Below the pieces are notes generated by a model. It was not told where the DNA came from and searched no databases. It saw only the letters and a program-made list of their open reading frames with translations. From positions 1,736,001 through 1,800,000 of the forward strand of contig NC_016023.1 in the NCBI RefSeq assembly GCF_000169195.2: 64,000 nucleotides of DNA. The letters are read 5' to 3'. Each line of letters begins with the position of its first letter. The first letter of the stretch is position 1. A program made the translations under genes and the position numbers. Source of the stretch: Heyndrickxia coagulans 36D1. GTDB taxonomy: Bacteria > Bacillota > Bacilli > Bacillales > Bacillaceae_C. Shown in pieces: positions 32,557 to 40,767 of the stretch.

Positions 32557-32763
32557 ATGTGTGATTGCTTATTTGAACTGACAACCACGTGTGCATATTG
32601 TTTGAGAAAAGCCGGCAAAGAAATTGATGCTGTTTATCCGGTGTATGACTGGAAAACAAATAAACTGCTCGGTTATTATTGCAAAGAACATTTTTTAAAA
32701 GTGAAAATCCGGAATTTGATCGAAGAAACTGTTGAAAAACAGGCAAATCCGGTAGAAGCTTAA
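32557..32763 (+). CDS. Small Cys-rich protein, possible zinc-binding
   Basis: 68 residues, not a family I recognise. Cys residues at positions 2, 4, 12 and 15 (CDC, then CAYC) and a later YYCKEHF (Cys42, His45) could form one zinc site. No signal peptide or membrane segment. The ATG at 32557 follows a good GATAGGAGG site, and a terminator begins about 40 nt after the stop. It is a free-standing transcription unit between gatB and a stress gene, and real expression is likely from the flanking signals. Confidence 0.65.
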   Translation: MCDCLFELTTTCAYCLRKAGKEIDAVYPVYDWKTNKLLGYYCKEHFLKVKIRNLIEETVEKQANPVEA

Positions 32764-32801
32764 AACACTTGCGATAAAGTTGCCAGTTGAATAGAATGCA
32801 T

Positions 32802-32838
32802 AAAAAGAGCGGGCAAAGTGGATGCCGGCTCTTTTTAT
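32802..32838 (+). terminator. Terminator after the small Cys-rich gene
   Basis: AAAAAGAGC (32802-32810) pairs with GCTCTTTTT (32828-32836), with additional GC pairs inside. Confidence 0.8.
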
Positions 32839-32946
32839 GTAAGCGCATCCAAATTGCGTGTCTTTTCAAAATGTACTGCCAAATAACGTAGGCTGTGCTA
32901 TAATAAGGGTAACAATTGGAGAAAAAGAAAGAGAGTACGAATACGG

Positions 32947-32982
32947 CAAAAAACCGGTTCAGCGTGCGGGCTGAACCGGTTT
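32947..32982 (-). terminator. Terminator of the KGG-repeat gene
   Basis: A perfect 13-bp stem (AAACCGGTTCAGC with GCTGAACCGGTTT). On the minus strand it is followed by a run of Ts, 18 nt after the gene's stop codon. Confidence 0.88.
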
Positions 32983-32999
32983 GGGTGAAACCATTCCTC

Positions 33000-33266
33000 T
33001 TAATCTTCACCGTTGTTTTTCGCTCTTGCGTTACCGCCTTTTTCTCCAATTTCTTGATAGAAATCTTTGTCATGGCTGTCGGCAGTGGCTTCTCCACCTT
33101 TTTTACCAATTTCCTGATAGAATTCTTTGCCGTGTTTTTCGGAAGTGGTTTCTCCACCCTTTTTACCAATTTCTTGATAGAATTCTTTATCGTGACTGTC
33201 AGCAGTAGCTTCTCCGCCTTTGCGACCTGCTTCTTCTACTGTCATTTTTTTATCTTTGTCTGCCAT
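33000..33266 (-). CDS. KGG-repeat general stress protein (GsiB/Con-10-like)
   Basis: 88 residues made almost wholly of a repeated about 22-residue unit: GRKGGEATADSHDKEFYQEI, then two more KGG units with ETTSEKHGKEFYQEI and EATADSHDKDFYQEI. This hydrophilic glycine-rich KGG repeat is the hallmark of B. subtilis GsiB and fungal Con-10, induced by desiccation or general stress. The start at 33266 follows AAAGGAGAG. A sigma-B-like promoter lies upstream. The near-identical DNA repeats mean the copy number could vary between strains. Confidence 0.88.
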   Translation of the reverse strand: MADKDKKMTVEEAGRKGGEATADSHDKEFYQEIGKKGGETTSEKHGKEFYQEIGKKGGEATADSHDKDFYQEIGEKGGNARAKNNGED

Positions 33267-33318
33267 TTCAAATCTCTCCTTTGTTCGGTGATTTTGAATA
33301 TCGCTTACGGTGTCATAT

Positions 33319-33343
33319 ATACCACGATCTAGCAGGAATAAAC
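33319..33343 (-). promoter_or_regulatory. Sigma-B-like promoter of the KGG stress gene
   Basis: On the minus strand GTTTAT, 13 nt, then TGGTAT, close to the sigma-B consensus GTTTAA-N12-15-GGGTAT. It lies about 55 nt before the gene start, which fits a general stress gene. Confidence 0.65.
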
Positions 33344-33474
33344 TTTCACCAAAAAATAATAGACAAAAATGGAATCATCTTTTAAGCAGCGCCCGTCCGG
33401 AAAACGTTGTAAAAATGGGCATGCACCCTTTGAGAGACAGGTTTTGGAGGGGTGGAAACCGGGATGGGCAAATT

Positions 33475-33770
33475 GATTTTTGAAGGCTTCAAAAAAAGAC
33501 CAAAAAGAGAGCCGAAATCCGGTCGAATTGTCCTTTTGGAGGGTTCAAAAAGACAAAAGGGGATTGAAATCCGGTCGAACTGTCCTTTTGGAGGGTTTAA
33601 AAAGACAAAAGGGAACTGGAATCCGTTCGAATTGTCCTTTTGGGGGCTTCAAAAAGACAAAAGAGAGCCAGACCCGGGGCCAATTGTCCTTTTGGAGGGC
33701 TTAAAAAGACAAAAAAGAGTACCGGACCGGGAGCAAACTGTCCTTTTAAAAACTCCAATAAGGAAATAAA
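33475..33770 (+). repeat. Tandem array of about 52-bp units, five copies
   Basis: The core TGTCCTTTTGGAGGG recurs at 33529, 33581, 33632, 33684 and, degenerate, 33738: steps of 52, 51, 52 and 54. Each unit holds an imperfect hairpin in which TTGTCNTTTT pairs with AAAANGACAA. Units vary at the linker (AATCCGGTCGAA and similar). The period is not a multiple of three, so the long open frame across it is not a protein repeat. It lies between the stress gene and the acetyltransferase. Confidence 0.85.
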
Positions 33771-33924
33771 GAGCCTGTAAGCTGTGCGTCTAGTGCAGAA
33801 ACGTTTAAAATAGAATAAGGATGCATGTCGAGTCACTTTTTTCATCCCTGTTGTTGCGAAAAAAAGGTTTTTTCATGCCGGGCAGCGAAAAGAACGGATA
33901 AAGCACTTGAAAGGGGAAAAGAAA

Positions 33925-34725
33925 ATGGAAGAACAGGTGGAGGCTTATTTGAATTACTTAAAGCTTGAACGTGAAGAGCCGGGGCTGAATTTTTTGCAGC
34001 GGCTCATCCAGCACCATCTTTCTTGTGTCCCCTATGAAACGTTCAGCAAGTTTCATTACTTCCGTGAGGGGATTTACATACCTCCGTTTGAGACTTTTGT
34101 GGAGCATTTATGGGAAAAAGGATGGGGCGGCACCTGTTTTACATTAAACATCAATTTTGCGCGGCTGTTGCGTGGCTTGGGTTTTCAATGCTCGTTTGTG
34201 CGTGTGGTGCCCGGCCATGTCGCGCTGATGGTTTTATTAAACGAAAAAAAACTGTACGTGGATGTCGGCTACGGCTCCCCGATCATGAAGCCGGTTGAAC
34301 TTGAGGCAAAACGGCGCCACGTGCTCCATGGTTTTGGTGAAGATATCATTTTTACGCAGCTTGAGCCCGGCCGTTACGAAATCGACCGCCGTTCAAATGG
34401 GAAATCTTTTGTGAAAAAAACAATTGAATGGCTGCCGCTTACGGAAGACGATTTGAAAGAAGATATTCGTGCATCATACCTTGACGACAACGCCAATCAG
34501 ACGATGCGCAGGGTGACCGCCGTTCGCTTCAACGGGCGGGAATGCTACTATTTGCGCGACCGCTCATTAAAAATTATGAACTACCGCAATATCCGCGAGC
34601 TGCACATGCGGGATTTCGCCCGCTGGAAAGATACCATCGGGGAAGTATACAAGATCGGCGAAGATGCTCTGCTGGAAACGATACAATTTCTGAATGAGCG
34701 CGGCATCCGTTTGTTCAGCCCGTGA
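33925..34725 (+). CDS. Arylamine N-acetyltransferase family protein
   Basis: 266 residues. The Cys-His-Asp triad of the NAT family is visible: GWGGTCFTLN (Cys71), VPGHVALM (His98) and YVDVGYGSP (Asp113). The N-terminal LNFLQRLIQHHLSCVPYET stretch also fits. NATs move acetyl groups from acetyl-CoA to arylamines or hydrazines; the natural substrate is unknown. I chose ATG 33925, eight bases after AAAGGGG. Soluble, monocistronic. Confidence 0.9.
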   Translation: MEEQVEAYLNYLKLEREEPGLNFLQRLIQHHLSCVPYETFSKFHYFREGIYIPPFETFVEHLWEKGWGGTCFTLNINFARLLRGLGFQCSFVRVVPGHVALMVLLNEKKLYVDVGYGSPIMKPVELEAKRRHVLHGFGEDIIFTQLEPGRYEIDRRSNGKSFVKKTIEWLPLTEDDLKEDIRASYLDDNANQTMRRVTAVRFNGRECYYLRDRSLKIMNYRNIRELHMRDFARWKDTIGEVYKIGEDALLETIQFLNERGIRLFSP

Positions 34726-35082
34726 TGATGCGGAAGTATGGAAAATTTTAGGGTGCATGCACAAATCATCCATGCCTGCACGTCCCCCTTTCCTTGAACC
34801 ACTTTGGTATAAGGCAAAGGCAGTCCCTACGCACACGGCAGCCGAAAATGTGCCTTTTTGCGGCCAAGGCGCACGCCGCACCTTGCTGTTAGTGGATTTT
34901 TTTTCAAAAAAGTTGTATGATAATTCGGTGGATGTATGAAGGATTTGCCCCATGCAGAAAGAACGGACAACATATCGAGCAGTTTCCCTATCCGGGTCTG
35001 TTTTGGGGAAACTGTCCTTTGCCTGCGCGAAACGGGATTACATAAATACGCATGTACATCAACATAAATAAGGATGATGCGA
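34726..35082 (+). other. 357-nt gap before dgkB
   Basis: No gene recognised on either strand. It contains a T8 run next to CAAAAAA (about 34899-34912) and a TATGATAAT (34916) that could be a -10 element for dgkB. I see no clear -35 sequence or hairpin terminator. Confidence 0.5.
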
Positions 35083-35997
35083 ATGAAACGAGCAAGAATC
35101 ATATATAATCCGACTTCCGGCCGTGAAGCGTTTAAGCGCCATCTCCCGGATGTGCTGCAAAAATTGGAGGTGGCCGGATATGAAACGTCCTGCCATGCCA
35201 CAACCGGCGGCGGGGATGCCATTAAAGCAGCAAGGAAAGCGGTTGAACGCAAGTATGATATTGTCGTGGCAGCCGGTGGGGACGGCACGATCAATGAAGT
35301 CGTCAACGGCATTGCCGAACAGGATTACCGGCCGAAACTCGGCGTCATCCCAATGGGTACGACCAATGATTTTGCGCGCGCCCTGCAAATCCCGCGTGAT
35401 GTGCAGGCAGCAACGGAAATTATCGTAAAAGGCGATACCCTTCCGGTCGATATTGGGAAAATGAATGAGAAATATTTTATCAATATCGGTGGCGGCGGGC
35501 GGCTCACGGAACTGACATATGATGTGCCAAGCCGGCTGAAGACGATGCTCGGCCAGCTCGCCTATTATTTAAAAGGGATTGAAATGCTGCCTTCGATCCG
35601 CGCGACTCAGATGACGATTGAATATGACGGGAAGCTGTTTGAAGGCGAAGCGATGATGTTTTTAATCGGCCTGACGAATTCCATTGGCGGCTTTGAAAAA
35701 CTTGCTCCGGACTCTTCAATCAATGACGGCCTGTTTACGTTAATGATTTTGAAAAAAACGAACCTGGCTGAGTTCATCCGGGTTGTTACCCTTGCGCTGC
35801 GCGGTGAACATTTGAATGACCCGAACGTCATTTACACCTCCGCCAGCCGCGTAAAAGTTCATTCACCGGATAAAATTTTATTAAATCTGGACGGCGAACT
35901 CGGCGGAGAAGCCCCTGCTGTTTTTGAAAACCTGTACCGCCATCTCGAAGTCTTTGCGCCGCTTGATAAAATCCGCCCGCAAGACAGGGTTGACTGA
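35083..35997 (+). CDS. dgkB: Diacylglycerol kinase, DgkB
   Basis: 304 residues. Phosphorylates diacylglycerol released during lipoteichoic acid synthesis so it re-enters phospholipid synthesis. MKRARIIYNPTSG opens the protein; the nucleotide loop AAGGDGTINEVVNG has GGDGT at 65-69. IPMGTTNDFARAL and the EYDGKLFEGEAMMFL C-terminal domain follow. ATG 35083 follows AAGGA; earlier ATGs at 35074 and 35077 overlap the site. The last nine codons lie inside an about 150-bp repeat that is duplicated downstream. Confidence 0.94.
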   Translation: MKRARIIYNPTSGREAFKRHLPDVLQKLEVAGYETSCHATTGGGDAIKAARKAVERKYDIVVAAGGDGTINEVVNGIAEQDYRPKLGVIPMGTTNDFARALQIPRDVQAATEIIVKGDTLPVDIGKMNEKYFINIGGGGRLTELTYDVPSRLKTMLGQLAYYLKGIEMLPSIRATQMTIEYDGKLFEGEAMMFLIGLTNSIGGFEKLAPDSSINDGLFTLMILKKTNLAEFIRVVTLALRGEHLNDPNVIYTSASRVKVHSPDKILLNLDGELGGEAPAVFENLYRHLEVFAPLDKIRPQDRVD

Positions 35998-36300
35998 CAA
36001 AAGAACGGGAAGCGGGCTTTTGTGAAAACACTGTCATCCTGGGTTTTTAGCAACAACCATCTTGGTAAAAAACCGGAAGCAGTCCCGGTTTTTAAAATCT
36101 GTGCCATCTCTGATTGGCAACATCCGCCCGCCGGACAAGGCTGACTGACAAAAGAACGGGAAGCGGGTATGCAGGTTGCCGGCTTTTGAAAACACTGCCA
36201 TTGCGGGTTTTTAGCACCAACCGCCTTGGTGAAAAGACCGGAAAGAAGTCCCAGATTTTGGAAGTCTGAGCCATCTCTGATTGGAAATAATGCCTGTAGG
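35971..36300 (+). repeat. Direct duplication of the dgkB 3' end (about 150-bp unit)
   Basis: Unit A starts with ATCCGCCCGC at 35971, in the last codons of dgkB. Unit B starts with ATCCGCCCG at 36122. Shared blocks in order: TGACTGACAAAAGAACGGGA, then GGGTTTTTAGCA, then CTTGGT, then GCCATCTCTGATTGG. B has extra bases after AAGCGGG. A more degenerate third piece (about 36290-36420) shares GCCGGAAGCA motifs. No gene is seen in this 440-nt gap. Confidence 0.8.
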
Positions 36301-36309
36301 ACAAGATTA

Positions 36310-36347
36310 AACGCCGGAAGCATACACGCAGACTGCCGGCGTTTTTT
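36310..36347 (+). terminator. Intrinsic terminator, probably of dgkB
   Basis: AACGCCGG pairs with CCGGCGTT and is followed by six Ts, about 310 nt after the dgkB stop, downstream of the duplicated units. Confidence 0.75.
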
Positions 36348-36437
36348 AAATCTGTAGTCCAACCCGGCATTTTGTGCAACCCCTGCTCCATTGAAAAAGC
36401 CGGAAGCAGTATAAAAAGCTTTCGACGTTTTTTACAA

Positions 36438-37916
36438 TCAACTTTCCTTTTTCATTGCGGAAAGGCTGTCATTAAATTCTTCTTCAATGCCTGCATGGTG
36501 TTTGTAGGTTGCGATGCTGATCACCATGCTGACAATCAGGTTAAAGGCAAAACCCGGTACCATGGAGTACAATTTGGCATCCATTCCTGACACGGTCCAG
36601 ATAATCACTGTCACGGCACCCACAATCATACCGAAAAGGGCGCCCCAGTGGTTCATCTTGCGCCAGAACAGGCTCAAAAAGATCACCGGCCCGAATGATG
36701 CGCCAAACCCGGCCCATGCATAGCTGACAAGCTGCAAAATGGTGGAATCGCGGTTTAAAGCGAGCAATGCAGCGACAACAGAAACAACAAGCACCGCGAG
36801 CCTTCCGAAAAATACCGACTCTTTATCCGAAGCATTGCGACGGAAGAAGAGCTTATACAGATCTTCTGTCAGCGCACTTGAAGTGACAAGCAGCTGGGAC
36901 GAGACGGTGCTCATAATCGCCGCAAGCACTGCTGCCAGCACAAATCCGGCAATGAGCGGATGGAATAAAATCTGCCCAAGCTGGATAAAAACCGTTTCCG
37001 GATTATCCAATTTATGGCCGGGCTGATGGAAATAAGCGATCCCGATCAGCGCAGTAAGGGATGTGCCGATCAGCGATAAAATCATCCAGCTGATCCCGAT
37101 TCTGCGCGCGCTTTTTGTTTCTTTTACCGATTTAATTGCCATGAAACGGACAATAATATGCGGCTGGCCGACATAGCCGAGCCCCCACGCGAGCGCGGAA
37201 ATGATCCCCAATGCCGTTGTCCCTTTGAAAAAGTCCAGCAAATCCGGATTGATCGATTTCACGGTATGGAAAGTTTCAACCGGCCCGCCCGTTTTGGTAA
37301 AAGCCACAATCGGCACAAGAACGAGCGCGATGACCATGATCAGCCCTTGGACAAAATCGGTCCATGAAACAGCGAGAAACCCGCCGAAAAGCGTGTACAA
37401 CACAACAACGCCCGCAACGATGATCAGCCCTAAATAATAGGACGTATGGAATGAGTTTTCAAAAAAGACGGCCCCGGATACCATCCCGGAAGATACATAA
37501 AGCGTAAAGAAAATTAAAATGACAAGTGCAGAAACAAGCCGCAGCATTTTGGTCGGGTCTTTGAAACGGTTTTCAAGATAAGAAGGGATCGTAATGGAAT
37601 CACCGGCCACCTTTGTATAGGAGCGGAGACGCGGTGCCACAAGCCGCCAGTTTAAATAGGCCCCAATCGTAAGTCCGATCGCAATCCATGCATCAGCAAG
37701 CCCGGTCAGATAAATACCGCCCGGCAGGCCCATCAACAGCCATCCACTCATATCGGCAGCGCCTGCGCTTAAAGCAGCAACTGCAGGGCCGAGCGAACGT
37801 CCGCCGAGCATATAATCATCGAGGTTGCTCGTCCGCCGGTAAGCCACCCAGCCGATCCAGAGCATCAGCACCATATAAATGGCGATCGAAATCATTTTTA
37901 ATGTTTGATCACTCAA
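36438..37916 (-). CDS. Sodium/proline symporter (PutP/OpuE-like)
   Basis: 492 residues, sodium:solute symporter family with about 13 membrane segments. YMLGGRSLGPAVAALSAGAADMSGWLLMGLPG near the N-terminus and the GGFLAVSWTDFVQG signature are typical of PutP. FYAWAGFGASFGPVI-type text (SYAWAGFGASFGPVIFLSLF) follows. In B. subtilis the paralog in this neighbourhood is OpuE, which imports proline for osmoprotection; which role applies here cannot be told from sequence. The start at 37916 follows a GGGGGAAA site. Convergent with dgkB. Confidence 0.9.
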   Translation of the reverse strand: MSDQTLKMISIAIYMVLMLWIGWVAYRRTSNLDDYMLGGRSLGPAVAALSAGAADMSGWLLMGLPGGIYLTGLADAWIAIGLTIGAYLNWRLVAPRLRSYTKVAGDSITIPSYLENRFKDPTKMLRLVSALVILIFFTLYVSSGMVSGAVFFENSFHTSYYLGLIIVAGVVVLYTLFGGFLAVSWTDFVQGLIMVIALVLVPIVAFTKTGGPVETFHTVKSINPDLLDFFKGTTALGIISALAWGLGYVGQPHIIVRFMAIKSVKETKSARRIGISWMILSLIGTSLTALIGIAYFHQPGHKLDNPETVFIQLGQILFHPLIAGFVLAAVLAAIMSTVSSQLLVTSSALTEDLYKLFFRRNASDKESVFFGRLAVLVVSVVAALLALNRDSTILQLVSYAWAGFGASFGPVIFLSLFWRKMNHWGALFGMIVGAVTVIIWTVSGMDAKLYSMVPGFAFNLIVSMVISIATYKHHAGIEEEFNDSLSAMKKES

Positions 37917-38107
37917 GAAGCGTTTCCCCCTTTGTTTTTGGTCCTTTCAACAACATTTTATCATCATAATATCTGTTTAATAAAGGTGTATTTTTAAAAA
38001 CGGTCGAATATTCAAGAAAACAGTCCGCGGCAACTGATTGTTTTTCGCATTCAAAGCCGCTTTATGTTAAAATTTCCGTAGCCATTAAGACGAAAAGGAA
38101 GACAGGC

Positions 38108-39481
38108 ATGAAAAAAACATTATCGGTTCAAAAGAACGAAGAAATAGAGGTTGTTTTTGAAGATTTGACGCATGACGGTGCAGGGGTGGCAAAGGTGGAC
38201 GGCTATCCGCTGTTTGTCAAAAACGGCTTGCCAGGGGAGAAAGCCCGCATTAAAGTCATTAAAGCCAACAAGAACTACGGGATCGGTCGCCTCCTCGAAC
38301 TGTACGAAAGGAGCCCGTACCGCGTCGACATCCCGAAAGAAGACGCACCGAAATACGGTGGCTGCCAGCTTGCACATATCCGCTATGATGGCCAGCTTAT
38401 GTACAAAGAAAATCAGGTGCGCCAGGCACTCGCCCGGATTGGAAAAATTGAAGGCGCCCGCATCCATCCGATGATCGGCATGGACAACCCGTGGCATTAC
38501 CGGAACAAAGCCCAGGTGCCGGTCGGCGAAAAAAATGGGAAACTCGTAGCCGGCTTTTTTAAACCGAGAACCCATGAAATACTAGATGCCGATGAGAGCG
38601 TGATCCAGCTTCCGGCGGTAAACGAAGCCGTCCAAGTGGTAAAAGAAATTTGCCGGGAACTTGGCATCCCGGCTTACGATGAGGAACATCACAGCGGCGT
38701 CCTCCGCCACATCATGGTGCGTTACGGGAGGAAGACCGGCGAGCTGATGGTCGTCCTGATCACGAGAACAGTGGAACTGCCGCATCGGAAAAAACTCGTG
38801 GATTTAGTGGTCTCGCGCCTGCCGCAAGTTAAGTCGATCGTGCACAATATCAACCCGAAGCGCACAAACGTGATTTTAGGGGAGAAAACCAAAGTACTGT
38901 GGGGAAATGAGGTCATTTACGACAAAATCGGGGATATAAAATTCGCCATCTCCGCGCCTTCTTTTTACCAGGTCAATCCCGTTCAGACGAAAGTGCTGTA
39001 TGAAAAAGCGCTCGAGTACGCGGAACTTACCGGCAGCGAAACGGTCATTGATGCATACTGTGGCATCGGGACAATTTCGCTTTTCCTTGCACAGAAGGCC
39101 CGCAAAGTATTCGGCGTAGAAATTGTGCCGGAAGCGATTGAAGATGCAAAGCGAAATGCGGCGCTCAACGGTATCACGAATGTGGAGTTTGAAGCGGGCA
39201 CAGCGGAAACGGTCATCCCAAAATGGTACGAGGCAGGCAACAAGGCAGATGTCTTAGTGGTTGACCCGCCGCGCAAAGGCTGTGACGAAGCCCTGCTCAA
39301 AACCATCCTGGAGATGAAACCGCAAAAAGTCGTCTACGTCTCCTGCAACCCGGCAACATTGGCAAGAGACTTGCGGTTCCTGGAAACGGGAGGATACCGT
39401 ACAGTGGAAGTACAGCCTGTTGACATGTTTCCGCATACGACACATGTGGAAGTCGTCACAAAATTGCTGTTTGGGATGTAG
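38108..39481 (+). CDS. rlmCD: 23S rRNA (uracil-5-)-methyltransferase, RlmCD/RlmD type (YefA)
   Basis: 457 residues. TRAM domain at the N-terminus ([20 protein letters not shown]), then a Rossmann methyltransferase domain with [32 protein letters not shown] and the catalytic [14 protein letters not shown]. The 4Fe-4S site of the family (Cx5CGGC plus a distal Cys) is mostly lost: [14 protein letters not shown] keeps only Cys85, and the later site reads ADESVIQ. Otherwise intact and full length. Confidence 0.92.
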   Translation: MKKTLSVQKNEEIEVVFEDLTHDGAGVAKVDGYPLFVKNGLPGEKARIKVIKANKNYGIGRLLELYERSPYRVDIPKEDAPKYGGCQLAHIRYDGQLMYKENQVRQALARIGKIEGARIHPMIGMDNPWHYRNKAQVPVGEKNGKLVAGFFKPRTHEILDADESVIQLPAVNEAVQVVKEICRELGIPAYDEEHHSGVLRHIMVRYGRKTGELMVVLITRTVELPHRKKLVDLVVSRLPQVKSIVHNINPKRTNVILGEKTKVLWGNEVIYDKIGDIKFAISAPSFYQVNPVQTKVLYEKALEYAELTGSETVIDAYCGIGTISLFLAQKARKVFGVEIVPEAIEDAKRNAALNGITNVEFEAGTAETVIPKWYEAGNKADVLVVDPPRKGCDEALLKTILEMKPQKVVYVSCNPATLARDLRFLETGGYRTVEVQPVDMFPHTTHVEVVTKLLFGM

Positions 39482-39505
39482 AATAATATAAAACATTTCC
39501 CATTC

Positions 39506-39541
39506 AGACCCGGATTTCATTTTCGATTTCTGGGTCTTTTT
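39506..39541 (+). terminator. Terminator after rlmCD
   Basis: AGACCC pairs with GGGTCT and ends in TTTTTC. The rest of the 362-nt gap to 39843 is AT-rich and shows nothing else recognisable except the AAAGGAGG ribosome site at its end. Confidence 0.7.
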
Positions 39542-39843
39542 CATATTAAATTACGATGTCTCTTTCGATTACTTTTCCTACAATATCTTATCGAATTATT
39601 TTTTGTGCAAAAGGAATGTCTTGAGCCTTTGTAACTTCAGGGCTAGGAAACAGAGTAACAAGGTTTAGTGCATTTTATATAGTGTCCAAAGACTATTAAA
39701 CAAACGAGCATTTAATTTAACTTCTATATTCAAGATTATTTTTCTATTCTAGTACAAACAGCCATGTCAACCCATTGGTGGATTCGGTATAATGTGAGAG
39801 AATAGAATCATAAAAAATTCCTTTAAAATAAAGGAGGACGGGT

Positions 39844-40341
39844 ATGAAGCAGCTATATATGAAGCAGAAGGTTTTTAGTTTAAGCGGCAAATTTACGGTC
39901 AAGGATCAACAGGAACGAGATGTTTATTATGTTGAGGGCAGCTTTTTGCAAATCCCTAAGACGTTCTCGATTATGAATACAAAATGAGAGGAAGTCGCGC
40001 TTATTACGAAAAAGGCGTTTAGCTTTCTTCCAAAGTTTATTGTCGAGGTAAATGGACGAGAAGTGTTAACAATAAAGAAAGAGCTATCCTTCTTTAAGGC
40101 ACGCTATACGATTGATGCGGCAGGAATTGAAGTGCGTGGGAATTGGCTGGATATGGATTTTGAAGTGTTGCGGCACGGTGAAGTGGTCGGTAAAGTTAGT
40201 AAGGAATGGTTTACTTGGGGCGATAGTTACAAAATTCAAATCTTAAAAGAAGAAATGGAAACGATTCTCATAGCTATCGTTGTCGCCATCGATTGTGTAA
40301 AGGCTGATCAGGCAGCTGCAAACTCGCCAGCAACATATTAA
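39844..40341 (+). pseudogene. LURP-one-related / YxjI-like gene with in-frame TGA
   Basis: 166 codons read in one frame from ATG 39844 to the stop at 40341, interrupted only by TGA at 39985-39987. Before it: MKQLYMKQKVFSLSGKFTVK and YYVEGSFLQIPKTFSIMNTK. After it: EEVALITKKAFSFLPKFIVE and FKARYTIDAAGIEVRGNWLD. This is the Tubby-C-like LURP1/YxjI family, phospholipid-scramblase-like in fold, of unknown role. The TGA replaces a position where CGA (Arg) is the likely ancestor. Good AAAGGAGG site upstream. An internal ATG at 40063 could give a C-terminal fragment only. Confidence 0.75.
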
Positions 40342-40767
40342 AGGGAAAAGTGACACTTTAATCACTCTGGGTCTCACACCCTTTTTTAAACTTATGGTTT
40401 GCACATACACATTTCCATAGATTTGACAGATGTGAAGAGTGTGATACCGAAGAAAAGGATTAAAAGCTGGATGAAAGCGGATTAATTATGTAATTCAAAT
40501 AAAAATGTGAACTTATAAAAGATATATTGAAAAATGAAAGGAGCGTAAATATAATGAAAGAACCAGATAGGAAAAAACTATATCCAATGAAAACATAAAA
40601 ACAGTTTGTTATAAGTAATTTACCTTCGAAGTTTATCACTTAAAATTTTTATTTAAACAGAGGGTTACATGGTAAATAAAATAGATACCATTGAGTAACA
40701 TTTGTTGATTGAAACAAGCAAATGCCGGGAATCCGGGAGTTTTTTAAACGAATGGGAGGGATGTTAA
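40342..40767 (+). other. 426-nt AT-rich gap with a 14-codon open frame
   Basis: ATG 40554 to TAA 40598 encodes 14 residues (MKEPDRKKLYPMKT) after a strong AAAGGAG site; it could be a remnant of a decayed gene or a leader. An ATG-proximal GGGAGG ribosome site for the next gene is at 40753. No terminator hairpin found. Confidence 0.4.

Noticed and set aside
33452-33769. 105-codon open frame across the 52-bp repeats
   Set aside because: The repeat period is not divisible by three, so the apparent protein has no repeated unit, and it lacks family resemblance. The repeat DNA explains the open frame.
33475-33770. Possible CRISPR array
   Set aside because: Units are 51-54 bp with no uniform spacer, no short palindromic repeat of typical length and no cas genes nearby.
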